From Limnomonas spitsbergensis (taxonomy: Eukaryota > Chlorophyta > Chlorophyceae > Chlamydomonadales): a stretch of 64,000 nt of DNA. Every line of letters begins with the position of its first letter. The stretch's first letter is position 1. The notes beneath the pieces were generated by a model. It ran no database searches, was not told where the DNA came from, and saw only the letters and a program-made list of their open reading frames with translations. Location of the stretch: contig JAYJMM010000109.1 of the NCBI GenBank assembly GCA_037349105.1, positions 1,315,001 through 1,379,000 on the forward strand. The letters are read 5' to 3'. This document shows positions 32,201 to 42,789 of the stretch, piece after piece. The position numbers and the translations under genes are program-made.

Positions 32201-35200
32201 TGGATCATGAACCCTGGCAGGCCCTGAAGATGCTGTCCCAAGGCCAAGGGTGTGAACCCTGATCCCTGAACCCTGGATCATGAACCCTGAACCCTGTCAG
32301 GCCGTAAATATGCTGTCCCAAGGCCAAGGGTGTGAACCCTGATCCCTGAACCCTGGATCATGAACCCTGAACCCTGTCAGGCCGTAAATATGCTGTCCCA
32401 AGGCCAAGGGTGTGAACCCTGAACCCTGGATCCCTGAACCCTGAACCCTGACAGGCCCTGAAGATGCAGTCCAAAGGGTGGACCCTGGTGGATGTGAGGA
32501 TTGCTGCCGATTATGAAAAGCTTCACTCCCAAGGTGATGAGCTGGAGATGGAATATGGGGGTCGGGGTACAGGGTTTGGAGCTAGGGTGTAGGGTATGTG
32601 GCTGAAAGATGGGGGGCAGGGTATAGGGTTTGGGGGCTAGAGTGTAGGGTTTGGGGCTGGGGTTGAGGGTATGTGGCTGGAATATGAGGATTAAGGGCTA
32701 GGATATTTTGTTCGGGGGCTGGGGTATGGGGGCTAGGGTGTAGGGTATGGGGACAGGGGTATGGAGGCTGTAATAAATGAGCAGGCGCACCCTGGGCATT
32801 GATAAGAGAGTTTCCTATTGGGGATTGAGCTGGATGGGGTCTGGGGTGGAGGTTATCCATCTTGATGCCCCCCAACCCCCACACCCCACCTGCCCGCTCC
32901 ATGCCACCCCAACCCTCAAACCCCACCTGTTGGGGGTTGAGCTGGGTGGGGTCTGGGGTGGAGGTATTGTTTGAAGCCTGAACCCTGAACCTGCATGTTC
33001 TCTGCAATCCGGTGGAGGTCCCTTGTGCCTTTTGGTGGTTAAATCGGCCCTACCGTTGAACATGATTCCTTGATGCTGCTTTAGAGATTTTGTGAGGCCT
33101 AAACCCTGAACCTGCATGCTCTCTGCTATCAGGTGCCGTCAACATCCCGGTGTTCAGATACGTGCAAGGAGACTCCTTCTGGTGAGATCCCTTTATGCAT
33201 GGACACTCATCTTGATTACATGGGTTCAGGGTTTAGGGTTAGGGTTTAGGATTTATTTGTTTTCCGTGCAAGGAGGCTAATTCTGGTGAGACAGCTGAGA
33301 TCCGTTAATGCAAGGACGCTTATTTCGACCAGACATTTATTTCCTCCCGTGAGTTGAGGCTCATTCAGGGGAGATGCCTGAAGCACTGCACGCAGAGAGA
33401 CTCATACTGGTGACATCCCTTTGATGAACCGCCTGGTGGGCTCTGTTGTACATCCCTGTTTTACATCCCTGTTGTACATCCATATTGTACATCCCTGTTG
33501 TACATCCCTGTTGTACATCGCTGTTGTACATCCCTGTTATACATCCCTGGTGGACTCTGTCCACTGGCCTCTTCTTTTTACATCCCTGGAGAGCGTACCA
33601 AGGGGGGGGGTGGCCTGGGGGAACTGAAAGTTCGCCAAGAGTTTTCACGGAAATAGAACTTTCGGTTCCCCTTAGCCGACCCCGCCCTCGCTTACCTTTC
33701 CTTCATTCCCTCTACTGGCCTCGCATGTATTTCCAATGAGCTGTTCAAGATTTTCTGCATGGGGGACCCTTGTCTGCGCAATGAGCCGGTCACTCATACG
33801 CCTCCTGGTAGACATCTTCTCCCCTACATGGATGTCCAGAATTTAATTAGTCGGGGCACTCCTAGCGGTATGAGAGTGAGGGGAACAGGGCAGAATATGC
33901 AGACTGACCTGAGTGAGGGGAACAGGGCAGTCTCTGCATATTCTTTGTTACTGCCTCGGGTTTTCTAGGGTTGTAAGGCCAGCCTATCACTGTGCAAAGT
34001 CCAAGCAAAATAAAAGAATTCATTACTCACCCCTATGCACTCGTTGGCAGGGACAATGTCAAGAAGGTGACCATGGCCGGGTTTGCTATGAAGGCAACAG
34101 GTGGGTGGGCTGTGCACCAGCCGAGCAAGTTGAACTTCGTGGAGGGGAGTTCTTTCGAACGATCTTCCATATGAATATTAATTTATAAACCACACATTTG
34201 GGTCTAAGTACCTACGGTGAGGGTCCAAGCACAATATTAGGGTCCCAAACGGTAAAGTGCGAAGCACCCTTACCGCCTGGGACCCCAATTTTGTGCTTGG
34301 AGCTCGAGGAGTTTCATGGAATGGTGGTAATTGGCATTTGGATAGATACAGTCCTGGAGATGTACTAGCAGAAGTATCGACAGCCGGACTGGTTGCACTG
34401 CTGAGACAGCTTTTCTTATAGGCAAGGGTCAAGAGAAAGATCCTGAGCAGGATCCAAAACAGGATCCAAAAGAGGATCTAGATCCAGGATTCAAAACAGG
34501 ATTTGGATCCAGGCTCTGCGGATCTGGCGCCTTCAGTTGCACCATGCGCTGCTGGCCCATGGGCCACCACTGGCCCACACTCAGTCAGCAGCACCCCGAT
34601 TTTTGAATTGAGCGTCCAGGGTTAGCGGTGCGAACAAAGCAAGTTTATGATCCCAGCACCTCACATGTTGTGGGATCCGTAGCTTGCATCTCTTATTTGA
34701 ATCTGCCCACTGAGCCGCCTGCGACTCAGCAGAAAGGGATTTACCAGCTAGAGTGGTTGGCCCCCAAAGGGGGACAGTGCTATTGGTGTTGGAGGTAATG
34801 AGGGAGGGGGCAGGGAGGAAAGGATGATGCAAATGTGACCACACTCAAGCAAGCACGTTTATTATCCCAGAGCACCCCACACCATTTCATTCTTCGACGC
34901 ATGTGTTGCAGAGCGGGATCCAGACTACGCGGGTACGGTGGCGTCAAGGCTGAAAAAGGGCCAGAAGATCATGCTCATGTGCGCCATTGGTGAGTACCCT
35001 TTTGCCAGGCAATATTTCAGGGCTGCCTTGAGCTGAGGGTGTGGGGAGGGGAGGCTGTTCTGTTTTCGTGCTGTTTTCAACCCATCACCAGTTGAAAATT
35101 TCAACTGGGCCCCCTGATACAGCTTTCGCCTCCATTGATGCTGGCACTCTCTGCTGAAACACATCCTCTCTGCTGGAACTCAGTTTTGTCTTGCGCCTGG

Positions 35201-38200
35201 GCTAGGAACAGGGGGATAACAACGGGGTTGTGCATGCATGATTTTTTTTGCAGCATGGTGTAGGAATTTGTGTCTATATAGGTGCGGTGCTGAACCCATA
35301 GTATCTGTTGCTTCAACGTTTGGCAGCCTGTTGTACAAAGGAACTGGCTACGCCCCTCTGTCTTTTCCCCCATTGTACCCTCTCCTCTCGTGCTTGTTGT
35401 CTTGAATCCCTCAAACCCTGGGGGGGAATGTTAAGGAGTCTGAGGTGAGGGACAGATTGTTTTTCGCCAGGCCCAAAGGTATTCCGGATTTATGTCTCCT
35501 CTCTGGTTTCCCTAGATTTAACAAACCATAAATTGTTGCTTTTTTAATCCTGAAACCAACCCCCCTGCTACCTGATGTCATCCAGGGGGTACATTGGTCA
35601 CCAAAGTGACGATCCGACCCGATAAGTACCCTGACGGCATTGAGGACCCGGAACGCAACTTTGGGCGTGAGAGCCGCTCCCTGAAGGCGGCCTACGAGCT
35701 GATGCTGGTAAGCAGGATAGTGAGGCGGCTTATGAGCTGATGCTGGTAAGCAGGATAGTGAGGCGGCTTATGAGCTGATGCTGGTAAGCAGGATAGTGAG
35801 GCGGCTTATGAGCTGATGCTGGTAAGCAGGATAGTGAGGCGGCTTATGAGCTGATGCTGGTAAGCAGGATAGTGAGGCGGCTTATGAGCTGATGCTGGTA
35901 AGCAGGATAGTGAGGCGGCTTATGAGCTGATGCTGGTAAGCAGGATAGTGAGGCGGCTTATGAGCTGATGCTGGTAAGCAGGATAGTGAGGCGGCTTATG
36001 AGCTGATGCTGGTAAGCAGGATAGTGAGGCGGCTTATGAGCTGATGCTGGTAAGCAGGATAGTGAGGCGGCTTATGAGCTGATGCTGGTAAGCAGGATAG
36101 TGAGGCGGCTTATGAGCTGATGCTGGTAAGCAGGATAGTGAGGCGGCTTACGAGCTGATGCTGGTAAGCAGGATAGTGAGGTGGCTTATGAGCTGATGCT
36201 GGTAAGCAGGATAGTGAGGCGGCTTATGAGCTGATGCTGGTAAGCAGGATAGTGAGGTGGCTTATGAGCTGATGCTGGTAAGCAGGATAGTGAGGCGGCT
36301 TACGAGCTGATGCTGGTAAGCAGGATAGTGAGGTGGCTTATGAGCTGATGCTGGTAAGCAGGATAGTGAGGCGGCTTATGAGCTGATGCTGGTAAGCAGG
36401 ATAGTGAGGCGGCTTACGAGCTGATGCTGGTAAGCAGGATAGTGAGGCGGCTTATGAGCTGATGCTGGTAAGCAGGATAGTGAGGCGGCTTATGAGCTGA
36501 TGCTGGTAAGCAGGATAGTGAGGCGGCTTACGAGCTGATGCTGGTAAGCAGGATAGTGAGGTGGCTTATGAGCTGATGCTGGTAAGCAGGATAGTGAGGC
36601 GGCTTATGAGCTGATGCTGGTAAGCAGGATAGTGAGGCGGCTTATGAGCTGATGCTGGTAAGCAGGATAGTGAGGCGGCTTATGAGCTGATGCTGGTAAG
36701 CAGGATAGTGAGCCGGCTTACGAGCTGATGCTGGTAAGCAGGATAGTGAGGCGGCTTACGAGCTGATGCTGGTAAGCAGGATAGTGAGGCGGCTTATGAG
36801 CTGATGCTGGTAAGCAGGATAGTGAGGCGGCTTACGAGCTGATGCTGGTAAGCAGGATAGTGAGGCGGCTTATGAGCTGATGCTGGTAAGCAGGATAGTG
36901 AGGCGGCTTATGAGCTGATGCTGGTAAGCAGGATAGTGAGCCGGCTTACGAGCTGATGCTGGTAAGCAGGATAGTGAGCCGGCTTACGAGCTGATGCTGG
37001 TAAGCAGGATAGTGAGGCGGCTTACGAGCTGATGCTGGTAAGCAGGATAGTGAGGCGGCTTATGAGCTGATGCTGGTAAGCAGGATAGTGAGGCGGCTTA
37101 TGAGCTGATGCTGGTAAGCAGGATAGTGAGGCGGCTTACGAGCTGATGCTGGTAAGCAGGATAGTGAGGCGGCTTATGAGCTGATGCTGGTAAGCAGGAT
37201 AGTGAGGCGGCTTACGAGCTGATGCTGGTAAGCAGGATAGTGAGGCGGCTTATGAGCTGATGCTGGTAAGCAGGATAGTGAGCCGGCTTACGAGCTGATG
37301 CTGGTAAGCAGGATAGTGAGGCGGCTTATGAGCTGATGCTGGTAAGCAGGATAGTGAGGCGGCTTATGAGCTGATGCTGGTAAGCAGGATAGTGAGGCGG
37401 CTTACGAGCTGATGCTGGTAAGCAGGATAGTGAGGCGGCTTATGAGCTGATGCTGGTAAGCAGGATAGTGAGGCGGCTTATGAGCTGATGCTGGTAAGCA
37501 GGATAGTGAGGTGGCTTATGAGCTGATGCTGGTAAGCAGGATAGTGAGGCGGCTTATGAGCTGATGCTGGTAAGCAGGATAGTGAGGCGGCTTATGAGCT
37601 GATGCTGGTAAGCAGGATAGTGAGGCGGCTTACGAGCTGATGCTGGTAAGCAGGATAGTGAGGCGGCTTATGAGCTGATGCTGGTAAGCAGGATAGTGAG
37701 GCGGCTTATGAGCTGATGCTGGTAAGCAGGATAGTGAGGCGGCTTATGAGCTGATGCTGGTAAGCAGGATAGTGAGGCGGCTTATGAGCTGATGCTGGTA
37801 AGCAGGATAGTGAGGCGGCTTATGAGCTGATGCTGGTAAGCAGGATAGTGAGGCGGCTTACGAGCTGATGCTGGTAAGCAGGATAGTGAGGCGGCTTATG
37901 AGCTGATGCTGGTAAGCAGGATAGTGAGGCGGCTTATGAGCTGATGCTGGTAAGCAGGATAGTGAGGCGGCTTACGAGCTGATGCTGGTAAGCAGGATAG
38001 TGAGCCGGCTTACGAGCTGATGCTGGTAAGCAGGATAGTGAGGCGGGTTACAAGCTGATGCTGGTAAGCAGGATAGTGAGGTGGCTTACGAGCTGATGCT
38101 GGTAAGCAGGATAGTGAGGCGGCTTATGAGCTGATGCTGGTAAGCAGGATAGTGAGGCGGCTTACGAGCTGATGCTGGTAAGCAGGATAGTGAGGTGGCT

Positions 38201-41200
38201 TACGAGCTGATGCTGGTAAGCAGGATAGTGAGGCGGCTTACGAGCTGATGCTGGTAAGCAGGATAGTGAGGCGGCTTACGAGCTGATGCTGGTAAGCAGG
38301 ATAGTGAGGTGGCTTATGAGCTGATGCTGGTAAGCAGGATAGTGAGGCGGCTTATGAGCTGATGCTGGTAAGCAGGATAGTGAGGCGGCTTATGAGCTGA
38401 TGCTGGTAAGCAGGATAGTGAGGCGGCTTATGAGCTGATGCTGGTAAGCAGGATAGTGAGGCGGCTTATGAGCTGATGCTGGTAAGCAGGATAGTGAGGC
38501 GGCTTATGAGCTGATGCTGGTAAGCAGGATAGTGAGGCGGCTTACGAGCTGATGCTGGTAAGCAGGATAGTGAGCCGGCTTACGAGCTGATGCTGGTAAG
38601 CAGGATAGTGAGGCGGCTTATGAGCTGATGCTGGTAAGCAGGATAGTGAGGCGGCTTATGAGCTGATGCTGGTAAGCAGGATAGTGAGGCGGCTTATGAG
38701 CTGATGCTGGTAAGCAGGATAGTGAGGCGGCTTACGAGCTGATGCTGGTAAGCAGGATAGTGAGGCGGCTTATGAGCTGATGCTGGTAAGCAGGATAGTG
38801 AGGCGGCTTACGAGCTGATGCTGGTAAGCAGGATAGTGAGGCGGCTTACGAGCTGATGCTGGTAAGCAGGATAGTGAGGCGGCTTATGAGCTGATGCTGG
38901 TAAGCAGGATAGTGAGGCGGCTTACGAGCTGATGCTGGTAAGCAGGATAGTGAGCCGGCTTACGAGCTGATGCTGGTAAGCAGGATAGTGAGGCGGCTTA
39001 TGAGCTGATGCTGGTAAGCAGGATAGTGAGGCGGCTTATGAGCTGATGCTGGTAAGCAGGATAGTGAGGCGGCTTACGAGCTGATGCTGGTAAGCAGGAT
39101 AGTGAGCCGGCTTACGAGCTGATGCTGGTAAGCAGGATAGTGAGGCGGCTTATGAGCTGATGCTGGTAAGCAGGATAGTGAGGCGGCTTACGAGCTGATG
39201 CTGGTAAGCAGGATAGTGAGGCGGCTTATGAGCTGATGCTGGTAAGCAGGATAGTGAGGCGGCTTACGAGCTGATGCTGGTAAGCAGGATAGTGAGGCGG
39301 CTTACGAGCTGATGCTGGTAAGCAGGATAGTGAGGCGGCTTACGAGCTGATGCTGGTAAGCAGGATAGTGAGGCGGCTTATGAGCTGATGCTGGTAAGCA
39401 GGATAGTGAGGCGGCTTACGAGCTGATGCTGGTAAGCAGGATAGTGAGGCGGCTTACGAGCTGATGCTGGTAAGCAGGATAGTGAGGCGGCTTATGAGCT
39501 GATGCTGGTAAGCAGGATAGTGAGGCGGCTTACGAGCTGATGCTGGTAAGCAGGATAGTGAGCCGGCTTACGAGCTGATGCTGGTAAGCAGGATAGTGAG
39601 GCGGCTTATGAGCTGATGCTGGTAAGCAGGATAGTGAGGCGGCTTATGAGCTGATGCTGGTAAGCAGGATAGTGAGGCGGCTTATGAGCTGATGCTGGTA
39701 AGCAGGATAGTGAGGCGGCTTATGAGCTGATGCTGGTAAGCAGGATAGTGAGGCGGCTTATGAGCTGATGCTGGTAAGCAGGATAGTGAGGCGGCTTATG
39801 AGCTGATGCTGGTAAGCAGGATAGTGAGGCGGCTTATGAGCTGATGCTGGTAAGCAGGATAGTGAGGCGGCTTACGAGCTGATGCTGGTAAGCAGGATAG
39901 TGAGCCGGCTTACGAGCTGATGCTGGTAAGCAGGATAGTGAGGCGGCTTATGAGCTGATGCTGGTAAGCAGGATAGTGAGGCGGCTTATGAGCTGATGCT
40001 GGTAAGCAGGATAGTGAGGCGGCTTATGAGCTGATGCTGGTAAGCAGGATAGTGAGGCGGCTTACGAGCTGATGCTGGTAAGCAGGATAGTGAGGCGGCT
40101 TACGAGCTGATGCTGGTAAGCAGGATAGTGAGCCGGCTTACGAGCTGATGCTGGTAAGCAGGATAGTGAGGCGGCTTATGAGCTGATGCTGGTAAGCAGG
40201 ATAGTGAGGCGGCTTATGAGCTGATGCTGGTAAGCAGGATAGTGAGGCGGCTTATGAGCTGATGCTGGTAAGCAGGATAGTGAGGCGGCTTACGAGCTGA
40301 TGCTGGTAAGCAGGATAGTGAGGCGGCTTACGAGCTGATGCTGGTAAGCAGGACTGTGGGTAGAAGAGCCACCCTTGAATGCGGCTCAAGAGCTGACGTA
40401 CATGAGTACGTCTGTGGGGTGCACGAAAAGGTCAAAAAATCCTGGAACGCAATTTTTTTGACGCAAGAACCGTTTTCTGAAGGTGTCTTCCGAGCTGATG
40501 TAGGTAGGAAGGACTCCGTCATCCCTCGCACTCTCAGGTCTATGAGGTCTATAACAGAGGAGGAAATAAAGCTATGCTCATCAGGGGAATTTGAGGTTAC
40601 AGGAAAACAGCGTAGCATGGGACATGTGGATGCAGGTGAGCTGGCTGTGGGATCTACTGGAAAAGAAAGGAAGCAATCACAAGAGCTATGGCTCGCTGAG
40701 GTTGGGTTAAAGCTTAGGTTAAAGAAAACATTGCAGCATGGATGACCGGACGCAGGCAAGCAGGGCATGGGGCTGTTCTTTGTGTTTGCACCGCCTGCTG
40801 GCCCTGCGATATCCGTATCACGCATTTCGAGGTATCTTGGGTCCTGGGTACAAATAGCCCCGGGCAAATATTTGGCACCCCATTCACTTAAAAATCCTCT
40901 TGAAACGACAATCCTGAATTGTGGATTTTGAAATCTGATGCTAGTAAGCCTGCCCACGAACTGTGGACCAATGCTCGCCCTCATGGCCGCACAGCAATGC
41001 TTTGCCATTTTGCTTGTATGGCATGTTTGTGATATTATTCCTTAAGGAGCTCTTGTCAGACACATCTTCCATGCACACACCTGCTCAAAGATTTCCTTCG
41101 CTCCCCCCGTTCCGGAAATTGAGGCTCGAGGCTTTGCCCTAGTTAACATGACCCTATCACCTCTCCCTCTCTACTTGCAGGCTGGCTGGAACAGTGGGAA

Positions 41201-42195
41201 CCTCGTGTTTGTTGACGGTGAGGTACTGAGATTTGTTTTTTCCCTATTCCAAGAAGATGTGCTTGCATGCCGTGTCTAGCCTGGTTGTTCACTTCTGACC
41301 TCACACTCTTCTCAAATCGGGAACACTCTTTGTTGTGTCGCTTACTTGAAATCTCGCTCCAAGTGGCATCCACATCACCAGACAAGGTGCACCTCCAATT
41401 GCTGAGCCCTGGAAATCTCTTTTGGAGATGGAAACACCCTTGCCTTCCCGAGTCTGCCTTCTAACCATTCCGTTGTTTATGACAGATGTATTTGCCGTCA
41501 GAAACAAATTAAATTGAATATTTGTACCCTCAATGAAAATACCGCTACATGTATAGTAGTATAGTGACATGACCGTCACTCGCCTACCTACGTACGATGC
41601 AATAGTTATGGCACCTCCCCTTCACCCTCAAATGGATGCACTGCTAGGTGGGTACCAACAATGGAAGTACCAGGGTCTACCCTGCGAGACCAGCTCAGAC
41701 GATGAGGAGTGATGCGTGAGTTTAAGTGAGAAGAGTGATGAGGAGATAGCTGCCAGGAGTAAAGAGTGAAACAGAACGGCGCGAGGAAGACAGGGACATG
41801 CTCCTCTATGTCAATAACGTTACACCTCTGGGCCCGCTGAAAGCTTTGTGTGTGCATCAAGGAGCCCAACATACACTGGCTCGTGGGATAGATTTAAGCC
41901 CTGGTCCATTAGCTGAGCAGGGTGGAAAACAATGGTGGCTCAGTTCGCCCAAGCTTTCTTGGCCATGCTTTCCTAAAGTTTGCCCTAGGTATGTGAGTCC
42001 TGTGCTACGGAATAAACCTGCATTTGTTCGGTTAGTTGCAGTGGGCTAGCGGTTGGCAAAAGTATTATGGGGTCTCTGTACTCCTGAACTCTTTCCCTCC
42101 TTTGGGTGTGTCAATGACAAGACACATCAGGGTCCTTTGGTGTGAGTAATTCTCTTTTAGGGCTGAGGGAGCACCTGTACAGGTGCTATCCCTGA
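29258..42195 (+). CDS. Rhodanese-like domain protein (plastid STR10/STR11-like), 10 exons
   Basis: Exons: 29258-29449, 30525-30599, 31125-31187, 32455-32533, 33133-33181, 34051-34100, 34912-34989, 35586-35707, 41181-41217 and 42161-42195. They sum to 780 nt (259 aa) with consistent phases. The N-terminus (MLQSKISRGHGVAFGRSSNR...) is Arg/Ser-rich without acidic residues for ~40 aa, as in a chloroplast transit peptide. The rhodanese domain includes SPKEALKMQSKGWTLVDVR, GAVNIPVFRYVQGDSFWDNV, and an active loop MLMCAIGGT with Cys193 (normally the persulfide-carrying residue). A charged insertion RPDKYPDGIEDPERNFG and SRSLKAAYELMLAGWNSGN follow. This resembles plant single-domain chloroplast rhodaneses; the in vivo substrate is unknown. 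Intron 2 is GC-AG (donor GCAAGT at 30600). Intron 8 (5473 nt) starts with the 38-bp array. The last exon (GLREHLYRCYP) is short. A competing phase-compatible last exon is 41382-41463, so the 3' end is provisional. Confidence 0.85.
29640..30250. repeat. 15-bp minisatellite CATGGCTGCACGGTG, about 40 copies
   Basis: Units GGCTGCATGGTGCCT or CATGGCTGCACGGTG have a 15-bp period, so all frames on both strands remain open for 600 bp (AARHHAARHHAA, QPGTMQPCTM, GCMVPGCTV). These are not proteins. The array fills most of rhodanese intron 1. Confidence 0.92.
31640..32454. repeat. 60-116 bp repeats carrying copies of the rhodanese exon 4 acceptor and start
   Basis: The true junction is CTGAACCCTGACAG|GCCCTGAAGATGCAGTCCAA. 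Upstream units repeat CCCTGACAGGCCCTGAAGA(A/T)GCTGTCC, CAAGGCCAAGGGTGTGAACC and (CTGGATCCTGGACCCTGAACC) about nine times. Each unit therefore carries the acceptor plus the first few codons of exon 4 (A-L-K-M/K-L). Confidence 0.88.
32540..32970. repeat. GGGGCTAGGGTGTAGGGTAT repeats
   Basis: About ten imperfect 20-30 bp units such as GGGTATGTGGCTG and GGGGGCTAGGGTGTAGGGT. A separate pair of ~110-bp similar blocks follows around GGGGTCTGGGGTGGAGGT (32838 and 32950). In rhodanese intron 4. Confidence 0.7.
33150..33430. repeat. Copies of rhodanese exon 5 3' end and donor
   Basis: The exon 5 end CGTGCAAGGAGACTCCTTCTG|GTGAGATCC is echoed at 33267 (CGTGCAAGGAGGCTAATTCT|GGTGAGAC) and about 33388 (CTGCACGCAGAGAGACTCAT, ACTGGTGACATCCCTTT). 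A further partial copy is near 33310 (ATGCAAGGACGCTTATTTCG). The copies retain GGTGA donors in intron 5. Confidence 0.75.
33450..33560. repeat. TACATCCCTGTTG 13-bp repeat
   Basis: Eight or so units of TACATCCCTGTTG with single-base variants, in rhodanese intron 5. Confidence 0.85.
33930..34016 (+). repeat. Dispersed repeat family D, copy 1
   Basis: GGGTTTTCTAGGGTTGT, AGGCCAGCCTATCAC and TGCAAAGTCCAAGCAAAA correspond to 51717-51803. It is located just before the rhodanese exon 6 acceptor. Confidence 0.6.
35687..40354 (+). repeat. 38-bp satellite built from a 5' splice junction, 123 copies
   Basis: The unit is GCGGCTTATGAGCTGATGCT followed by GGTAAGCAGGATAGTGAG. The first copy is the real rhodanese exon 8 end, GCGGCCTACGAGCTGATGCT|G, and its donor GTAAGC at 35708. 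The last donor copy starts at 40344, so the spacing is 4636 nt = 122 x 38 exactly, with no net indel across 4.6 kb. Copies differ at only a few sites: TATGAG/TACGAG, and GAGGCGG/GAGCCGG/GAGGTGG. GAGCCGG copies were always seen followed by TACGAG. Read through from exon 8, each unit introduces TGA (…R-L-M/T-S-stop), so only the first donor gives the protein. Confidence 0.97.
40338..41008. other. Overlapping unassigned open frames after the satellite
   Basis: The 3' part of rhodanese intron 8 holds a 135-codon plus-strand frame (40338-40745), with lysine/glutamate-rich protein-like composition such as SMRSITEEEIKLCSSGEFEV. Its ATG is in the last satellite unit. A 226-codon minus-strand frame (40328-41008) overlaps it. 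Neither shows a known motif. They may be a decayed transposon or chance frames. Confidence 0.25.
40378..40520 (+). repeat. Degenerate 38-bp-unit copies beyond the array
   Basis: GCGGCTCAAGAGCTGACGTA (about 40380) and CTTCCGAGCTGATGTAGGTA, then GGAAGGACTCC (about 40487), resemble the satellite unit but are spaced irregularly and much diverged. They could be older array remnants. Confidence 0.45.
41809..41845 (-). repeat. Dispersed repeat family A, partial copy
   Basis: TGTCAATAACGTTACACCTC then TGGGCCCGCTGAAAGC, in the same orientation as 54271-54323. Within rhodanese intron 9. Confidence 0.7.
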
Positions 42196-42789
42196 CATCA
42201 TGTTAGACCCCTGGTTCGACGTTACAACGAGAAGGCTCAAACATATTTGTGGCACAATGTTGCCCTGAATAAAAGCAATGAGCAGTCTTACAAGCATAAA
42301 CCCGAAATTTGAAAGATGGATGTATCAGATTATCTTCTACGATTCGCCGGTGTCCATAGTTTTTTGCTAGTAGCCTGTGGCCTATACAGGAAATGCCACA
42401 ATTATCACGCAAGGGCCAGTATGCGGCCAGAAGCGCTGGCCATAATAGTAGGCCCGACGAGACGGGTGCAACCCAGTTTGTGCACCATCCTTTGAGCGTC
42501 AAGAGACGCATAAGATCTACATACCTGCCATCTGAATGCAGTAACCAAGGATTTGTGAAAGCTTTTGTACTTACTGGTTAAGTATTAGCAACAAGCCAGA
42601 CCTTCATCTGCTGATGAAGTTTAGTACGAGATGACGACTATGCTGAGCATTGCTGACGGTGTACTATCCTTGCTAGCATCAAAGGTTTTAAATTAGTTTT
42701 ACTGTACTGGCTGAAAGTGCTGCGCGGAAGGAAATTTAAATTATTTTCAGTGATACGCGATATTAAATTACATTAACTGCTGCGCGACG
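42196..42789. other. Convergent intergenic region
   Basis: Lies between the provisional rhodanese stop and the unidentified minus-strand exons. It is AT-rich towards 42690-42820 with repeated TTAAATTA-type motifs. No gene is seen. Confidence 0.4.

Noticed and set aside
31707..32281. Minus-strand ORFs rich in GSRVQGSGFTPLALG
   Set aside because: Produced by the tandem junction repeat in rhodanese intron 3.
35687..40354. CRISPR-like regular array
   Set aside because: Units are directly contiguous 38-mers without spacers, in a eukaryotic intron, and match the adjacent exon end. It is a satellite.
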